NCBI RefSeq assembly: GCF_027257875.1 | Contig: NZ_JAPVQY010000005.1 | Span: 151,816 to 215,815, forward strand | Direction: 5' to 3' | Length of the DNA stretch: 64,000 bases | Source of the DNA: Burkholderia sp. IMCC1007 | GTDB taxonomy: Bacteria > Pseudomonadota > Gammaproteobacteria > Burkholderiales > Burkholderiaceae | Translations under genes and position numbers: made by a program | Notes under the pieces: generated by a model | The model's database searches: none | What the model was told of the DNA's origin: nothing | The model's input: only the letters and a program-made list of their open reading frames with translations | Part shown: piece after piece, positions 27,072-36,333 of the stretch | Layout of the letters: every line of letters starts with the position of its first letter | Numbering within the stretch: the first letter of the stretch is position 1

Positions 27072-29345
27072 ATGACTTCTTCGACCTTGACCGACCCGTT
27101 CGACGGGGCCGCCTTGCGCCCGTCCTCTCCGGTTCGCCGCTACTGGCGCATGCTGTACGGCGGCCGGCGGCTGATCCTCTGCACGGCACTCGCCGGTGCG
27201 GTCGTCGGCGCCGTGTACGCGCTGTGCGCGGCGCCGGTTTACCGATCCGACATCCTGTTCCAGGTCGAGCAGAGTCCGACCGATTCGAAACCGACGGCGC
27301 CGACCGGCGATCCGTCGTCGGTGTTCGATCTGAAGACCGATGCATCGACGGAAATCGAGGTGCTGAAATCCCGCGCGGTGATGGCGCGCGCGGTCGACAG
27401 TACCAACCTGCCCGTGAACGTGCGGCCGCACTACCTGCCCATCATCGGCTGGCGGCTCGTCAGTAGCGCCGACGGATTGTCGTCGCCGCTGCCGGGCGGC
27501 TACGTCTATGGCACCGAGCGCATCGACGTGTCGACCTTCGACGTATCGAAGCGATTGCTCGACAAACGCTTCGCGCTGACGCTCGGCGACGACGGCGCCT
27601 ATACGCTGCAGCGCACCGGGTTCTTCGGCAGGACGGGGCCGGTATGGCAGGGCCGGGTCGGCCAGCCGCTGCACGTCGAAACGCCGCAGGGGACGATCGA
27701 CCTGTTCGTGCGCGACGTGGCGGGCAAGCCCGGCGCACGTTTCGACCTGACGCGCTACGGCGACGAAGAAGCGACGACCTGGCTGCAGAAGAACGCGTTG
27801 ATCTCGGAGCGCGGCAAGCAGTCGAACATGATCGGCGTGACGCTCGACGGCACCGATCCCGTGCACGACAGCCGCGTGCTGAATGCGATCGGCGATGCAT
27901 ACCTCGCGCAGAATACGCAGCGCAAGTCGGCAGCGGCCGACAAGCTGATCCGTTTCATGGACGCGCAGCTGCCGCAGTTGAAGGCGCAACTCGAAACGGC
28001 CGAGAGCCGCTTCAATGCATACCGTGCGTCGCATGCCACGGTCAATACGAGCGACGAGGCGCTGGCGTTGCGCCAGCAGTCGGTCGACATCGAGACGCGC
28101 GTGCAGACGCTGCAGCAGCGCCGCGAGGAATTGCTGACGCGCTTCATGCCGAAGCATCCGGCGGTCGAGGCGGTGGATGCGCAGCTCGCCGACGCACAGC
28201 GTTCGCTCGACACGACGCGCAAGCAGATCGAGCAGTTGCCGACCGTCGAGCAGGGCGTGCTGCAGTTGCAGCGCGACGTGGCCGTCGATACCGCGCTGTA
28301 CACGAACCTGCTCAATACGCGCCAGCAGATGATCCTGGCCCGGGCGAGCAAGACCGGTACCGTGCGGATCGTCGACGTCGCGAAGGTAGCGGAGGTGCCG
28401 ATCGGGCCGCATCGCGGGATGATCGTCGTCGCGTCGCTGATCGTCGGCCTGCTGGCAGGCGCCGCGATCGTGGTCGCGCGCCGGCGCATCGCGGGCACGG
28501 TGGGCGACGTGGACGAAATCGAATGGTCGACCGGCTTGCCCGTGTTCGCGACGGTGCCGCATAGCCCGGCGTATGCGCAAATCGGTGCGCGCGCAACGAG
28601 TGCGGCGAGCGGCGGCGCGAGCAGTACACGCAAGCCGGTGCCGCCTGTCGCGGCGCAGGACGTCGCGCTGGAAAGCCTGCGCCATTTCCGCACCGAGCTG
28701 CAATTGTCGATGCGCGACGCGCGGAACGCCGTCGTGCTGATCTCGGGGCCGACGACGGGCGTCGGCAAGTCGTTCGTTGCGGCCAATCTTGCGTCGCTGA
28801 TGGGCGCGGCGCGGCGACGGACGTTGCTGATCGACGCGGATCTGCGCAAGGGATCGCTGCACGAACGGTTCCGCTACAGTCGCGCGCCGGGCCTGTCGGA
28901 TGTGGTGGCCGGCACGCACGGCATCGACGACGCGATCCGGCACGGCGTGATGCCGGGCCTGGATTTCCTGCCGATGGGCAGCATCGTTTCCGATCCCGGC
29001 GAACTGCTGCTGCAGCCGTCGTTCGCGGCGCTGGTGGAGCAGGCCGCATCGCAATACGACATGGTCGTGATCGACGGGCCGCCGCTGCTGCCGGTCGCCG
29101 ATGCGCTGTTGCTCGGGCGTCTGGCGGGCACCGTGTTCCTCGTCGCGCGCGGCGACGTGACGACGCTGACGGAGCTCGACGAAAGCGCACGACGGCTCGA
29201 GCATGCGCATATCGCCGTGCGCGGCGTGATCCTGAACGACTTCAAGGGCGTGCCGGGGCGGTACGGCTACGGGTACGACGACACGAGCACGCATCAGGCG
29301 ATGTCGGGCTACGCAGCGACGGCGGCGCAACCGCCGGCGCGCTGA
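27072..29345 (+). CDS. Wzc-type tyrosine autokinase and chain-length regulator
   Basis: A 757-residue inner-membrane polysaccharide co-polymerase. An N-terminal Wzz domain has membrane helices near residues 33-53 and about 450-475, with a long coiled periplasmic part between. The cytoplasmic BY-kinase has Walker A SGPTTGVGKS (559-567 region), Walker A' LLIDADLRKG and Walker B MVVIDGPPLL. The C-terminal tyrosine cluster is short (YGYGYDD plus one further Tyr), compared with six or seven in E. coli Wzc. It controls polymer length and export through cycles of autophosphorylation. No low-molecular-weight phosphatase (Wzb) gene is seen in the window. Confidence 0.95.
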   Translation: MTSSTLTDPFDGAALRPSSPVRRYWRMLYGGRRLILCTALAGAVVGAVYALCAAPVYRSDILFQVEQSPTDSKPTAPTGDPSSVFDLKTDASTEIEVLKSRAVMARAVDSTNLPVNVRPHYLPIIGWRLVSSADGLSSPLPGGYVYGTERIDVSTFDVSKRLLDKRFALTLGDDGAYTLQRTGFFGRTGPVWQGRVGQPLHVETPQGTIDLFVRDVAGKPGARFDLTRYGDEEATTWLQKNALISERGKQSNMIGVTLDGTDPVHDSRVLNAIGDAYLAQNTQRKSAAADKLIRFMDAQLPQLKAQLETAESRFNAYRASHATVNTSDEALALRQQSVDIETRVQTLQQRREELLTRFMPKHPAVEAVDAQLADAQRSLDTTRKQIEQLPTVEQGVLQLQRDVAVDTALYTNLLNTRQQMILARASKTGTVRIVDVAKVAEVPIGPHRGMIVVASLIVGLLAGAAIVVARRRIAGTVGDVDEIEWSTGLPVFATVPHSPAYAQIGARATSAASGGASSTRKPVPPVAAQDVALESLRHFRTELQLSMRDARNAVVLISGPTTGVGKSFVAANLASLMGAARRRTLLIDADLRKGSLHERFRYSRAPGLSDVVAGTHGIDDAIRHGVMPGLDFLPMGSIVSDPGELLLQPSFAALVEQAASQYDMVVIDGPPLLPVADALLLGRLAGTVFLVARGDVTTLTELDESARRLEHAHIAVRGVILNDFKGVPGRYGYGYDDTSTHQAMSGYAATAAQPPAR

Positions 29346-29409
29346 GCGGCGCATGCGTCGCTCCGGTGGCTTCGCGCGATCCGCGCATCGAAAGGATGGA
29401 ACGGGCATC

Positions 29410-30774
29410 ATGAACGATCGACCGGCAGCCGGCGTGCGCAGGCAACGACGACAGCCCGGGCCGGCCCGGCGGGCCGCGGCGGCGCGCGCCGCGCGTGCGG
29501 CGGGGTACCAGGCTTACTGGTGGGAGGATCCTGCGCGGCTCGTGCTGATCTTCATCCTGCCGTTGTACGGGATGCTGTCGATCGGGCTGCTGGGCGACCA
29601 GAAGTCGATCGCGCGCATCTATTTCGACGCCTATTATGCGATCGCCGGTGCGCTGTTCCTGCTGGTGCTGATGGCGGCCGCGTGGTTTGCGTCGAACGAC
29701 GCGCAGGCGCCGCGCGTGCCGGCCGTCGAGCCGGTCGAGCTGTCGCCGCGCGTGCTCGATTTCGTGTTCGCGCTCGCGCTGTTCGGCTATCTCGTCATGA
29801 TGAGCGGCATTCTCATGCATCCGGCGATCCTGGTGTCGTATCTGAGCGGCACGGCGAACACGTTCGAGCTGATCGAGCTGAAAGGGCGCGTGACGGGCCT
29901 GAGCACGTTCACGCAGGCGACCGCGCCGTTCGTCGCGCTCTATTTCTACGTATTCAGGACGCCGGTGAAGGGGCTGAACCGCTACAAGCTCTATCTGGCG
30001 GTGCTGATCGTGCTGACGCTGCTGCGCAGCTTCATCTTCGCGGAACGGCTCGCGATCATCGAAGTGGTGTTGCCGTTCGCGCTGATGGTCGTGCGGTTTC
30101 GCTTCGGCCGTGCGGGCACGCGCTCGCGGCTGCTGACGCTCGGGCCGTATGCCGCGATCCCGCTGCTGATCGCGCTGTTCATCGCGAACGAATACAACCG
30201 GTCGTGGGAAACGTACTACGTCAATATCTACGACAACATCTTCGATTTCGCGCTCGAACGCCTGGGCCTGTACTACTCGACGTCGCTGAATAACGGCGCG
30301 GGGATCCTCAGCGTGCTCGGCTGGAACAGCGGGCACCCGATGTTCACGTTCGACTGGGTGCTGCATTTCCCGGTGATCGCCCCGGTGGCGCAGCAGTGGC
30401 TCGACTCGGGCGACCGGCTCGACCTGTTCCTGAACAGCTATGCCGACCCGGAGTTCAACAACCCGTCGGGGATCTTCGTCCACGTCTACGAGTGGGGCTG
30501 GTTCGGCTTGCTCAACGCGGCGCTTGCCGGCTGGGTGTTCGGCCGCGGCTACGCAGGCTGGCGAAGCGGCAACGGCTTCTGGTGCTGCGCGCACGCCGTG
30601 CTGTACGTGTCGCTTCTGGAAATACTGCGGATTCCGAACCTGTTCAGCGGGCGCAATTTCGTGCCGGTCGTGCTGCTGATCGTCGTGTTCCAGTGGTTCT
30701 CGAAGCGAGTCCGGCCCGTTGCGCGGGCGCGCTCGCGTGTCGCGGCGGTGCGGGCCGGTTCCGATAGCATCTGA
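29410..30774 (+). CDS. Wzy-like polysaccharide polymerase
   Basis: A 454-residue integral membrane protein with about 10-11 hydrophobic segments and a large hydrophilic loop (about residues 260-360, YNRSWETYYVNIYDN to DPEFNNPSGIFVHVYEWGWFG). This resembles O-antigen polymerase (Wzy/WaaL-like) topology. An Arg-rich cytoplasmic N-terminus precedes the first helix. Assignment rests on topology and its place between wzc and an acyltransferase, since Wzy sequences diverge widely. Joining repeat units at the periplasmic face is the expected role. Confidence 0.75.
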   Translation: MNDRPAAGVRRQRRQPGPARRAAAARAARAAGYQAYWWEDPARLVLIFILPLYGMLSIGLLGDQKSIARIYFDAYYAIAGALFLLVLMAAAWFASNDAQAPRVPAVEPVELSPRVLDFVFALALFGYLVMMSGILMHPAILVSYLSGTANTFELIELKGRVTGLSTFTQATAPFVALYFYVFRTPVKGLNRYKLYLAVLIVLTLLRSFIFAERLAIIEVVLPFALMVVRFRFGRAGTRSRLLTLGPYAAIPLLIALFIANEYNRSWETYYVNIYDNIFDFALERLGLYYSTSLNNGAGILSVLGWNSGHPMFTFDWVLHFPVIAPVAQQWLDSGDRLDLFLNSYADPEFNNPSGIFVHVYEWGWFGLLNAALAGWVFGRGYAGWRSGNGFWCCAHAVLYVSLLEILRIPNLFSGRNFVPVVLLIVVFQWFSKRVRPVARARSRVAAVRAGSDSI

Positions 30775-30878
30775 CTGTAGCCCAGCCCACTGTTCTTCCA
30801 CGCAAGCGTGCCTAAAGTGTAGCGATCCTCACTCGTTGCGGCCGCGCGGGCTTCGTCGAAGCCGCGCATCGAACACAC

Positions 30879-31931
30879 ATGACAGCACGCGAAACCACCC
30901 TCGACGCGGCACGCGGCGCAGGGATCATTCTTGTCGTCCATGGCCACGTGTTGCGTGGCGTCGTCGGATCGGATCTCGTACCGGCGGGGCTGCCCGCCAC
31001 CTTGCTCGCGTGGAGCGACTACGTGATCTACACGTTCCACATGCCGCTGTTCTTCTTCCTGTCCGGGTTGCACGTGTGCAGCTCGCTGCGCCGGGCGCCG
31101 CAACGGTTCATCGGCGCGAAGAGCATGACGATCGCGTATCCGTATCTGCTCTGGTCCGTTCTGCAGGGCGGCGTGCAGATCGCGATGTCGTCGCACGGCA
31201 GCAATCATCCGTTCACGCGGGACGATCTGCTCGCGATCGGCTGGCGGCCGTTTGCGCAGTTCTGGTTCCTCTATGCATTGATGCTCTGCATGCTCGCGGT
31301 GTGGCTGCTCGGACGCTACGTGCCGACGCTCACGCGCGTGCCGATGTCTGCGCACACACGTGACGGGCTGGTGGCAAGCGCGGTGCTGGCGCTCGCGATC
31401 GGCGCGAGCACGCAGTGGGGCATCCTGTCGACGACGCTGATGAACTGGCCGTTCTTCGTGGCCGGTATCGTGGCCTCCCGCGCATTGCCGGGCTGGCTGG
31501 AGCGCTACGGCCATCGATGGGTGAGCGCGGTGACGGCGGCGATGTTCGTCGTGGCCGTCGCGTTTGCGCATGGCCGGGGCAGCGCGACGAGCGTCTGGGC
31601 CGTTCCCGCCGCATTCGCGGGCATCGCGTTGGTGCTGCAGCTCGCACACCGGTACGCGTCGTTTCCCGCGCATACCGGATGGCTGGCGATGGTCGGCTAT
31701 GCATCGATGCCGATCTACCTGATGCACATTCTGGTGATGGCCTGCGTGCGCATCGTGCTGGTGCGTGCCGGCATGACGAATCTCGCGACGCACCTCGCCC
31801 TCGGCACGCTCGCCGGCGTCGCGGTCCCGATGTTCGCCTATCTGGTCGCGTTGCGGATGGGCATTGCCCGCATGGCCGGGTTCCCTGCGTGGCCCGCAAG
31901 CAACCAGGCGATTCGCGCGCAGACGACGTGA
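30879..31931 (+). CDS. Membrane acyltransferase (acyltransferase 3 family)
   Basis: A 350-residue protein with about 10 membrane segments of the OafA/NodX-like acyltransferase 3 family. The catalytic histidine is in ILVVHGHVLRG (residue 21 or 23), and the family patterns TFHMPLFFFLSGL, QFWFLYALM and MPIYLMHILVM are present. Such proteins O-acetylate (or succinylate) extracellular polysaccharides from cytoplasmic acyl-CoA. It follows the polymerase by 104 bp in the same direction and is convergent with the GT2 gene. Confidence 0.9.
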   Translation: MTARETTLDAARGAGIILVVHGHVLRGVVGSDLVPAGLPATLLAWSDYVIYTFHMPLFFFLSGLHVCSSLRRAPQRFIGAKSMTIAYPYLLWSVLQGGVQIAMSSHGSNHPFTRDDLLAIGWRPFAQFWFLYALMLCMLAVWLLGRYVPTLTRVPMSAHTRDGLVASAVLALAIGASTQWGILSTTLMNWPFFVAGIVASRALPGWLERYGHRWVSAVTAAMFVVAVAFAHGRGSATSVWAVPAAFAGIALVLQLAHRYASFPAHTGWLAMVGYASMPIYLMHILVMACVRIVLVRAGMTNLATHLALGTLAGVAVPMFAYLVALRMGIARMAGFPAWPASNQAIRAQTT

Positions 31932-31983
31932 GGGTGCCCCGCTTGATTCGCGCCGGAACGACATCCGACGCGCACGATGATGT

Positions 31984-33042
31984 TCAACGCGCAGCGGCCC
32001 GTCGCCCGGGTTGCGTGCGCACGCGGGCAAGCGGATTGGCGAGATAGCGGATCGCGCGGTCGCTGAGCGTCGTCGACGGCAGCAGGCACGCGAGCGACAG
32101 CCCGGCGACGGAGATTTTCTTGAACGGACGCCAGAACGGATTGCGCAGCACGGTGTGCCAGTAGCCGCCCGATTCGCACAGGAACCAGCGCCAGCGGCGC
32201 GCGAATGGCGCGCGATAGAGCGTGCTCGCGAAGCGCGCCTTCTCGATCGCGAAGTCGAACGGCGCGATCGGCAGCGATTCATGCAGCCGCGTGCCGGCGA
32301 GCGTGCGCAGCGTGGACCAGCGACGTCGCGCCTTCAGCGCACCCGTGGCCGCGTCCTCCGAATTGGCCAGTGCCAGGCCGGATGCGCGCGGGTTCGCGTC
32401 GTCGGCCGTCGCGGCGGCGGGCCGATGCACGCGGTAGCCGCCGAGCGTCGCATCGATCATGTGCACGTTGCCGAGCAGCGCGATGCCGTAGATCGCGTAG
32501 AAATCGGCGCCGTGCAGGTTGTCCGCCGTGACGGGCACAGGAAAGATGCGCTTGAGCGCGTCGGTCCGGTACGCGTTGCCCGACGCCGGCGGTGACGGAT
32601 ACAGCCAGCCCTCGCGCAGCAGGCGCCCGCAATCCGTATCGACGGCCGATTGCGGTACGGTCGCGCCGGTCGGCACGCCATCCGGCGCGACCACGTCGAG
32701 CCGGAAATGTACCTTCACGAAGTCGCCCGATGCGAATGCCGCGAGCACGCGCGCGGCCGCATCCGCGTAAAGCAGATCATCCGCGTCGAGCAGCAGCACG
32801 TACGGCGTCACGACCTGCTCGATCGCGCGGTTATACGCGGCGACCTGGCCGCCGTTCGGCTGGAAGATTGCCGTGATGCGCTCGCCGTACGAGCGGATGA
32901 TGTCGCGCGAATCGTCGGTGGAGCCGTCGTCGATTACCAGAACGTGAATGCCCGCGACCGTTTGTCCGAGCGCGGAATCGATCGCGGTGCGCAGGTATGC
33001 ACCGTGGTTGTAGTTGCAGATGGCGATGGTCAGATGTGTCAT
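31984..33042 (-). CDS. Family 2 glycosyltransferase
   Basis: A 352-residue GT-A glycosyltransferase of family 2. It starts TIAICNYNHGAYLRTAIDSAL, then VIDDGSTDDS and the metal/nucleotide motif LLLDADDLLY (around residue 110). The second half contains a GNAYRTDAL region and no membrane segment. It adds one sugar of the lipid-linked repeat unit at the cytoplasmic face; donor and linkage are unknown. It is divergent from the beta-helix gene. Confidence 0.9.
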   Translation of the reverse strand: MTHLTIAICNYNHGAYLRTAIDSALGQTVAGIHVLVIDDGSTDDSRDIIRSYGERITAIFQPNGGQVAAYNRAIEQVVTPYVLLLDADDLLYADAAARVLAAFASGDFVKVHFRLDVVAPDGVPTGATVPQSAVDTDCGRLLREGWLYPSPPASGNAYRTDALKRIFPVPVTADNLHGADFYAIYGIALLGNVHMIDATLGGYRVHRPAAATADDANPRASGLALANSEDAATGALKARRRWSTLRTLAGTRLHESLPIAPFDFAIEKARFASTLYRAPFARRWRWFLCESGGYWHTVLRNPFWRPFKKISVAGLSLACLLPSTTLSDRAIRYLANPLARVRTQPGRRAAAR

Positions 33043-33185
33043 GAGCAGCTTCGGGCAGGCGGCGATTGCGATACGGCGGAATCGGCGGCCGGCGACGATG
33101 CGCCCGGCATGCAGGCGCGTGACGCCATCGCCATCCGCATTACGTCGGATAGCGGCTCATGATACGAGCGACGCGGCGCAGGCTC

Positions 33186-33203
33186 TGTTCGCGAACCTAC
33201 CAT
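33186..33203. promoter_or_regulatory. Recurrent EPS-locus box, copy B
   Basis: TGTTCGCGAACCTACCAT in the divergent gap between the GT2 and beta-helix genes, 150 bp before a -24/-12 promoter. It matches copy A (22813) at 16 of 18 bases. Confidence 0.55.
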
Positions 33204-33260
33204 TCGCGGCTTCGCTCGTCTTACCCCGCGCAACAGCCCGCCGTGTTCGATGCAAGTCTG

Positions 33261-33313
33261 CTGGCGCACCGAAGCCTGCCGGACCGGATGCTCTAATCAG
33301 ACGCATCGTTTCG
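33261..33313. promoter_or_regulatory. Conserved upstream block, copy B
   Basis: CTGGCGCACCGAAGC, then GGACCGGATGCTCTAATC, then GACGCATCGTTTCG. It repeats the block at 22915-22968 with few changes and the same order relative to the TGTTCG box, though the distance between box and block differs (75 against 102 bp). Confidence 0.6.
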
Positions 33314-33335
33314 CTTGTTCCAACGGGGCCGTGAG

Positions 33336-33352
33336 TTGGCCCGTGGCTCGCG
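33336..33352 (+). promoter_or_regulatory. Candidate sigma-54 promoter of the beta-helix gene
   Basis: TTGGCCCG-N4-TCGCG, with the invariant GG and GC separated by exactly 10 bp, 83 bp before the ATG at 33435. It closely resembles the element at 48282. The BerB-like sigma-54 activator is encoded nearby (39172). Confidence 0.6.
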
Positions 33353-33434
33353 GACGTGATGAACCAGCCGTTACGCAACATGGGAATCGTGGCGTGACGC
33401 GGTGGCCATCTTCAGACCGGGGGATCGACTCGAT

Positions 33435-34685
33435 ATGCACAGATTGCGATGTCTGCCCGCGACGTGCGCGGTGCTGGTCGGCATGTTGGCGGCCGGCGGT
33501 GTGTCATGGCCGCCACCGGCCGCGGCGGTGTCCGCAACGCCCGCACCGGACGCGCGTTCCGCGAGCCTCCCCGACGCATACGTTCACCCCGCATCCGACG
33601 CCGCCGATCAGACCGACGCACTGCAACGCGCACTCGATGCGTTGCAGCCGGGCCAGCGGCTCGTGTTTGCGCCGGGGCGGTACACCGTCAGCCGTTCGCT
33701 GATCGTGCGGCAGCCGCACGTCATCGTGTCCGGCTATGGCGCGGTGCTGAGCGCCACCGTCCCGGACGACCAGACGATCGAAATGCGCGGCGACGGTACG
33801 ACGATCGTCGGCTTCCGGCTGGCGGGAACCGGCACGACGCGCCTCATGAATCCGGAGTCGACGAAGATCGAAGTGACGGGGCGCGACGTGCAGGTGCTCG
33901 ACAACGTGATAGACGGCGGCGGCGGCGGCATCTTCGTGTTCGGCGCAACGGACGTCGCGATCGTCGGCAACGAGGTGATGTCGACGCTCGCCGACGGCAT
34001 CCACATCACGCACGGCTCGCGCAACGTGCTCGTGCGCGGCAACGTCGTGCGCGGCACCGGCGACGACATGATCGCCGTGGTGAGCTATCGCGAGGACGGC
34101 GTGCTGAGCGGCAACGTGCTGATTACCGGCAACTCGCTGGAGGGCAACCCGTGGGGACGCGGCATCACGGTGGTCGGCGGCGAGAACGTCACCATTGCGA
34201 AGAACATCGTGCGCAACGTGCAGGTGAGCGCGGGGATTCTCGTTGCGCAGGAGGACAGCAGCGGGACGTTCGGCGCATCGGACGTGCGGGTCGAGAACAA
34301 CGTGATTACGGACATCCAGACCGCGTCGGGCCGGGTCGACATGCGTCCGCTCACGCAACAGGCCGCGATCGACGTCAGCACGTGGTCCGGTTCGGTCACG
34401 CGCGTGGCGGTGATCGGCAACCGCGTGTCGCATGCGCGATTCGACGGCATTCGTCTGTGGGGAAACGTGTCGGATGTCCGGCTCGAACGCAATCAGCTGG
34501 CCGAGATCGGCGGATTGCCGGTGCGCATCGGTCCCGCGCCGGGTTGCGCGGCCGGTACGCGGTGTGCGCCGGCGCGCCAGCCGCTGTCGGTGGCGGCCGA
34601 TGCGAACGGCGCGGATGCGTCGCTGCTGCCGCGTGTACGCGAGTCGTTCAGGCGGCCGCGATGGCCGCAACGCGGGGCCGACTGA
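33435..34685 (+). CDS. Secreted right-handed parallel beta-helix protein
   Basis: A 416-residue protein with a signal peptide (about 1-32, cut near PAAA-VSA) and pectate-lyase-like parallel beta-helix repeats through residues 55-390. Repeats such as VQVLDNVIDGGGGGIFV, VAIVGNEVMSTLADGIHIT, VLVRGNVVRGTGDDMIAV and VRVENNVITDIQ are typical PbH1 coils. Family members are polysaccharide lyases, hydrolases or C5-epimerases; the exact reaction cannot be read. It probably acts on the nascent polymer in the periplasm. A GTG 11 codons earlier is an alternative start. It is downstream of a -24/-12 promoter. Confidence 0.85.
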   Translation: MHRLRCLPATCAVLVGMLAAGGVSWPPPAAAVSATPAPDARSASLPDAYVHPASDAADQTDALQRALDALQPGQRLVFAPGRYTVSRSLIVRQPHVIVSGYGAVLSATVPDDQTIEMRGDGTTIVGFRLAGTGTTRLMNPESTKIEVTGRDVQVLDNVIDGGGGGIFVFGATDVAIVGNEVMSTLADGIHITHGSRNVLVRGNVVRGTGDDMIAVVSYREDGVLSGNVLITGNSLEGNPWGRGITVVGGENVTIAKNIVRNVQVSAGILVAQEDSSGTFGASDVRVENNVITDIQTASGRVDMRPLTQQAAIDVSTWSGSVTRVAVIGNRVSHARFDGIRLWGNVSDVRLERNQLAEIGGLPVRIGPAPGCAAGTRCAPARQPLSVAADANGADASLLPRVRESFRRPRWPQRGAD

Positions 34686-34713
34686 CCACCGCGTACGGTC
34701 AGCGCGGCGGCTT

Positions 34714-34737
34714 GCCGGGCACGCGGGCGTGCCCGGC
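34714..34737. terminator. Bidirectional hairpin between beta-helix and manC genes
   Basis: A perfect 11-bp stem, GCCGGGCACGC and its complement, separated by two bases, midway between convergent stop codons. No U-run follows on either side. Confidence 0.55.
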
Positions 34738-34743
34738 GTGCGT

Positions 34744-36333
34744 TCACCGGATGGTCTCGCGCTCCGCGGCTTCGTCGCGTCGTTCGCGCGCGGTGCGTGC
34801 CGTGCGTGCATTCGCCGGCTTCGGCGGCAGCGTCTCGACGACGGTGCGGCCATACTGATCGTCGAAGCGGACGATGTCGTCCTCGCCGAGATAGTTGCCC
34901 GATTGCACCTCGATGATTTCGAGCGGAATCCTGCCCGGGTTCTCGAGTCGATGCACTTCGCCGACCGCGATGTACGTCGATTCGTTCTCGCTGAGCAGGA
35001 ACGTCTCGTCGCCGCGCGTCACCTTCGCCGTGCCGCGCACGACGATCCAGTGCTCGGCGCGGTGATAGTGCATCTGCAGCGACAACCGCTTGCCCGGTTC
35101 GACGACGATCCGCTTCACCTGGAAGCGCTCGCCGAGATCGATCGAATCGTAATGCCCCCACGGCCGCTGGACCTTGCGATGTTCGCTGGCCTGCGGGAGC
35201 CGGTCGATCTTCAGGCGCTCGACGATGTTCTTCACACGCTGCACGTCATGCTTGTTCGCGACCAGCACGGCATCGGCCGTCTCGATCACGACGACGTCCT
35301 TCATGCCGACGCAGGCAATGAGCCGGCCTTCGGAGCGGACGAAACTGTCCTGCGTGTCCTCGAACACGATCGGACCGCGCGCGACGTTGCCCTGATCGTC
35401 CTTCGGCATGATTTCCCAGATCGCGTCCCAGGTGCCGATGTCCGACCAGCCGGCCGCGAGCGGCACCACGATGCCCTCGATGTCGAGCTCGGGGTGTTCG
35501 GTCAGGCGTTCCATCACCGCATAGTCGATCGAGTCGGACGGGCATGCGTCGAACGCCGCCGCATCGACCCGGAAGAACGATTCCTCGGCGACGCCCGCGC
35601 GCCACGCAGCCTCGCACGCGGCGTGGATCGCCGGCGCGAGTGCACGGATCGCCTTCAGCCACACCGACGCGCGCGTGACGAAGATCCCGCTGTTCCACCA
35701 GTAGTCGCCCGAATGCAGGTAGCGCTCGGCGAGCGCGACGTCAGGCTTCTCGACGAAGCGGCTGATGGCGTAGCCGCCTTGTCCGCCGAGCCGGCCGAGC
35801 CGCGGCGCGCCGACCTGGATGTAGCCGTAGCCGGTTTCCGCGCGACGCGGCAACACGCCGAGCGTGACTATCGCGCCTTCCTGCGCGTAGCGCGCCGCGC
35901 GCCCGATCGCGTCCTGGAACGCCTCGACATCGCTGATGATGTGGTCGGCCGGCATCACCGCGAGCACCGGATCTTCGTCGAGCGCGCTCGTGTCGAGCGC
36001 GGCGAGCGTGAGCGCCGGCGCGGTGTTGCGCGCGGCCGGCTCGAGCAGGATGCGCGGCGGCGCCGCGCGGCCGACGACCTGCGCGGCGCTCATGATGCGA
36101 TGCTGTTCGCCGCACACCAGCAGCAGCGTATCGCCGAGCGACGCGTTGCTGATGCCGTTCAGGCGGCGCGCCGTTGCCGACAGCGGCGATTCGTCCGAAA
36201 TCAGTTCGATCAGCTGCTTCGGATGGCACTCGCGCGACAGCGGCCAGAGCCGCGTGCCCGAACCGCCCGCGAGGATCACGGGCAGGATGCGCGGCAGGTC
36301 GGGCCCCGGAACCGGGACAAGGGTGGGGTTCAT
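34744..36333 (-). CDS. manC: Mannose-1-phosphate guanylyltransferase / mannose-6-phosphate isomerase
   Basis: A 529-residue bifunctional type II phosphomannose isomerase/GDP-mannose pyrophosphorylase. The nucleotidyltransferase signature VILAGGSGTRLWPLSR is near residue 20, FVEKPD is at mid-length, and the C-terminal isomerase cupin has QRPWGHYDSI, GKRLSLQMHYHRAEHWIVVRG and ENESTYIAVGEVHRLENPG. An N-terminal extension of about 15 residues and an Ala/Arg-rich tail of about 30 are slightly long for the family. It supplies GDP-mannose, so the polymer likely contains mannose or a derivative (rhamnose, fucose). ATG with GGAG upstream; it overlaps the acetyltransferase stop by ATGA. Confidence 0.95.
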   Translation of the reverse strand: MNPTLVPVPGPDLPRILPVILAGGSGTRLWPLSRECHPKQLIELISDESPLSATARRLNGISNASLGDTLLLVCGEQHRIMSAAQVVGRAAPPRILLEPAARNTAPALTLAALDTSALDEDPVLAVMPADHIISDVEAFQDAIGRAARYAQEGAIVTLGVLPRRAETGYGYIQVGAPRLGRLGGQGGYAISRFVEKPDVALAERYLHSGDYWWNSGIFVTRASVWLKAIRALAPAIHAACEAAWRAGVAEESFFRVDAAAFDACPSDSIDYAVMERLTEHPELDIEGIVVPLAAGWSDIGTWDAIWEIMPKDDQGNVARGPIVFEDTQDSFVRSEGRLIACVGMKDVVVIETADAVLVANKHDVQRVKNIVERLKIDRLPQASEHRKVQRPWGHYDSIDLGERFQVKRIVVEPGKRLSLQMHYHRAEHWIVVRGTAKVTRGDETFLLSENESTYIAVGEVHRLENPGRIPLEIIEVQSGNYLGEDDIVRFDDQYGRTVVETLPPKPANARTARTARERRDEAAERETIR

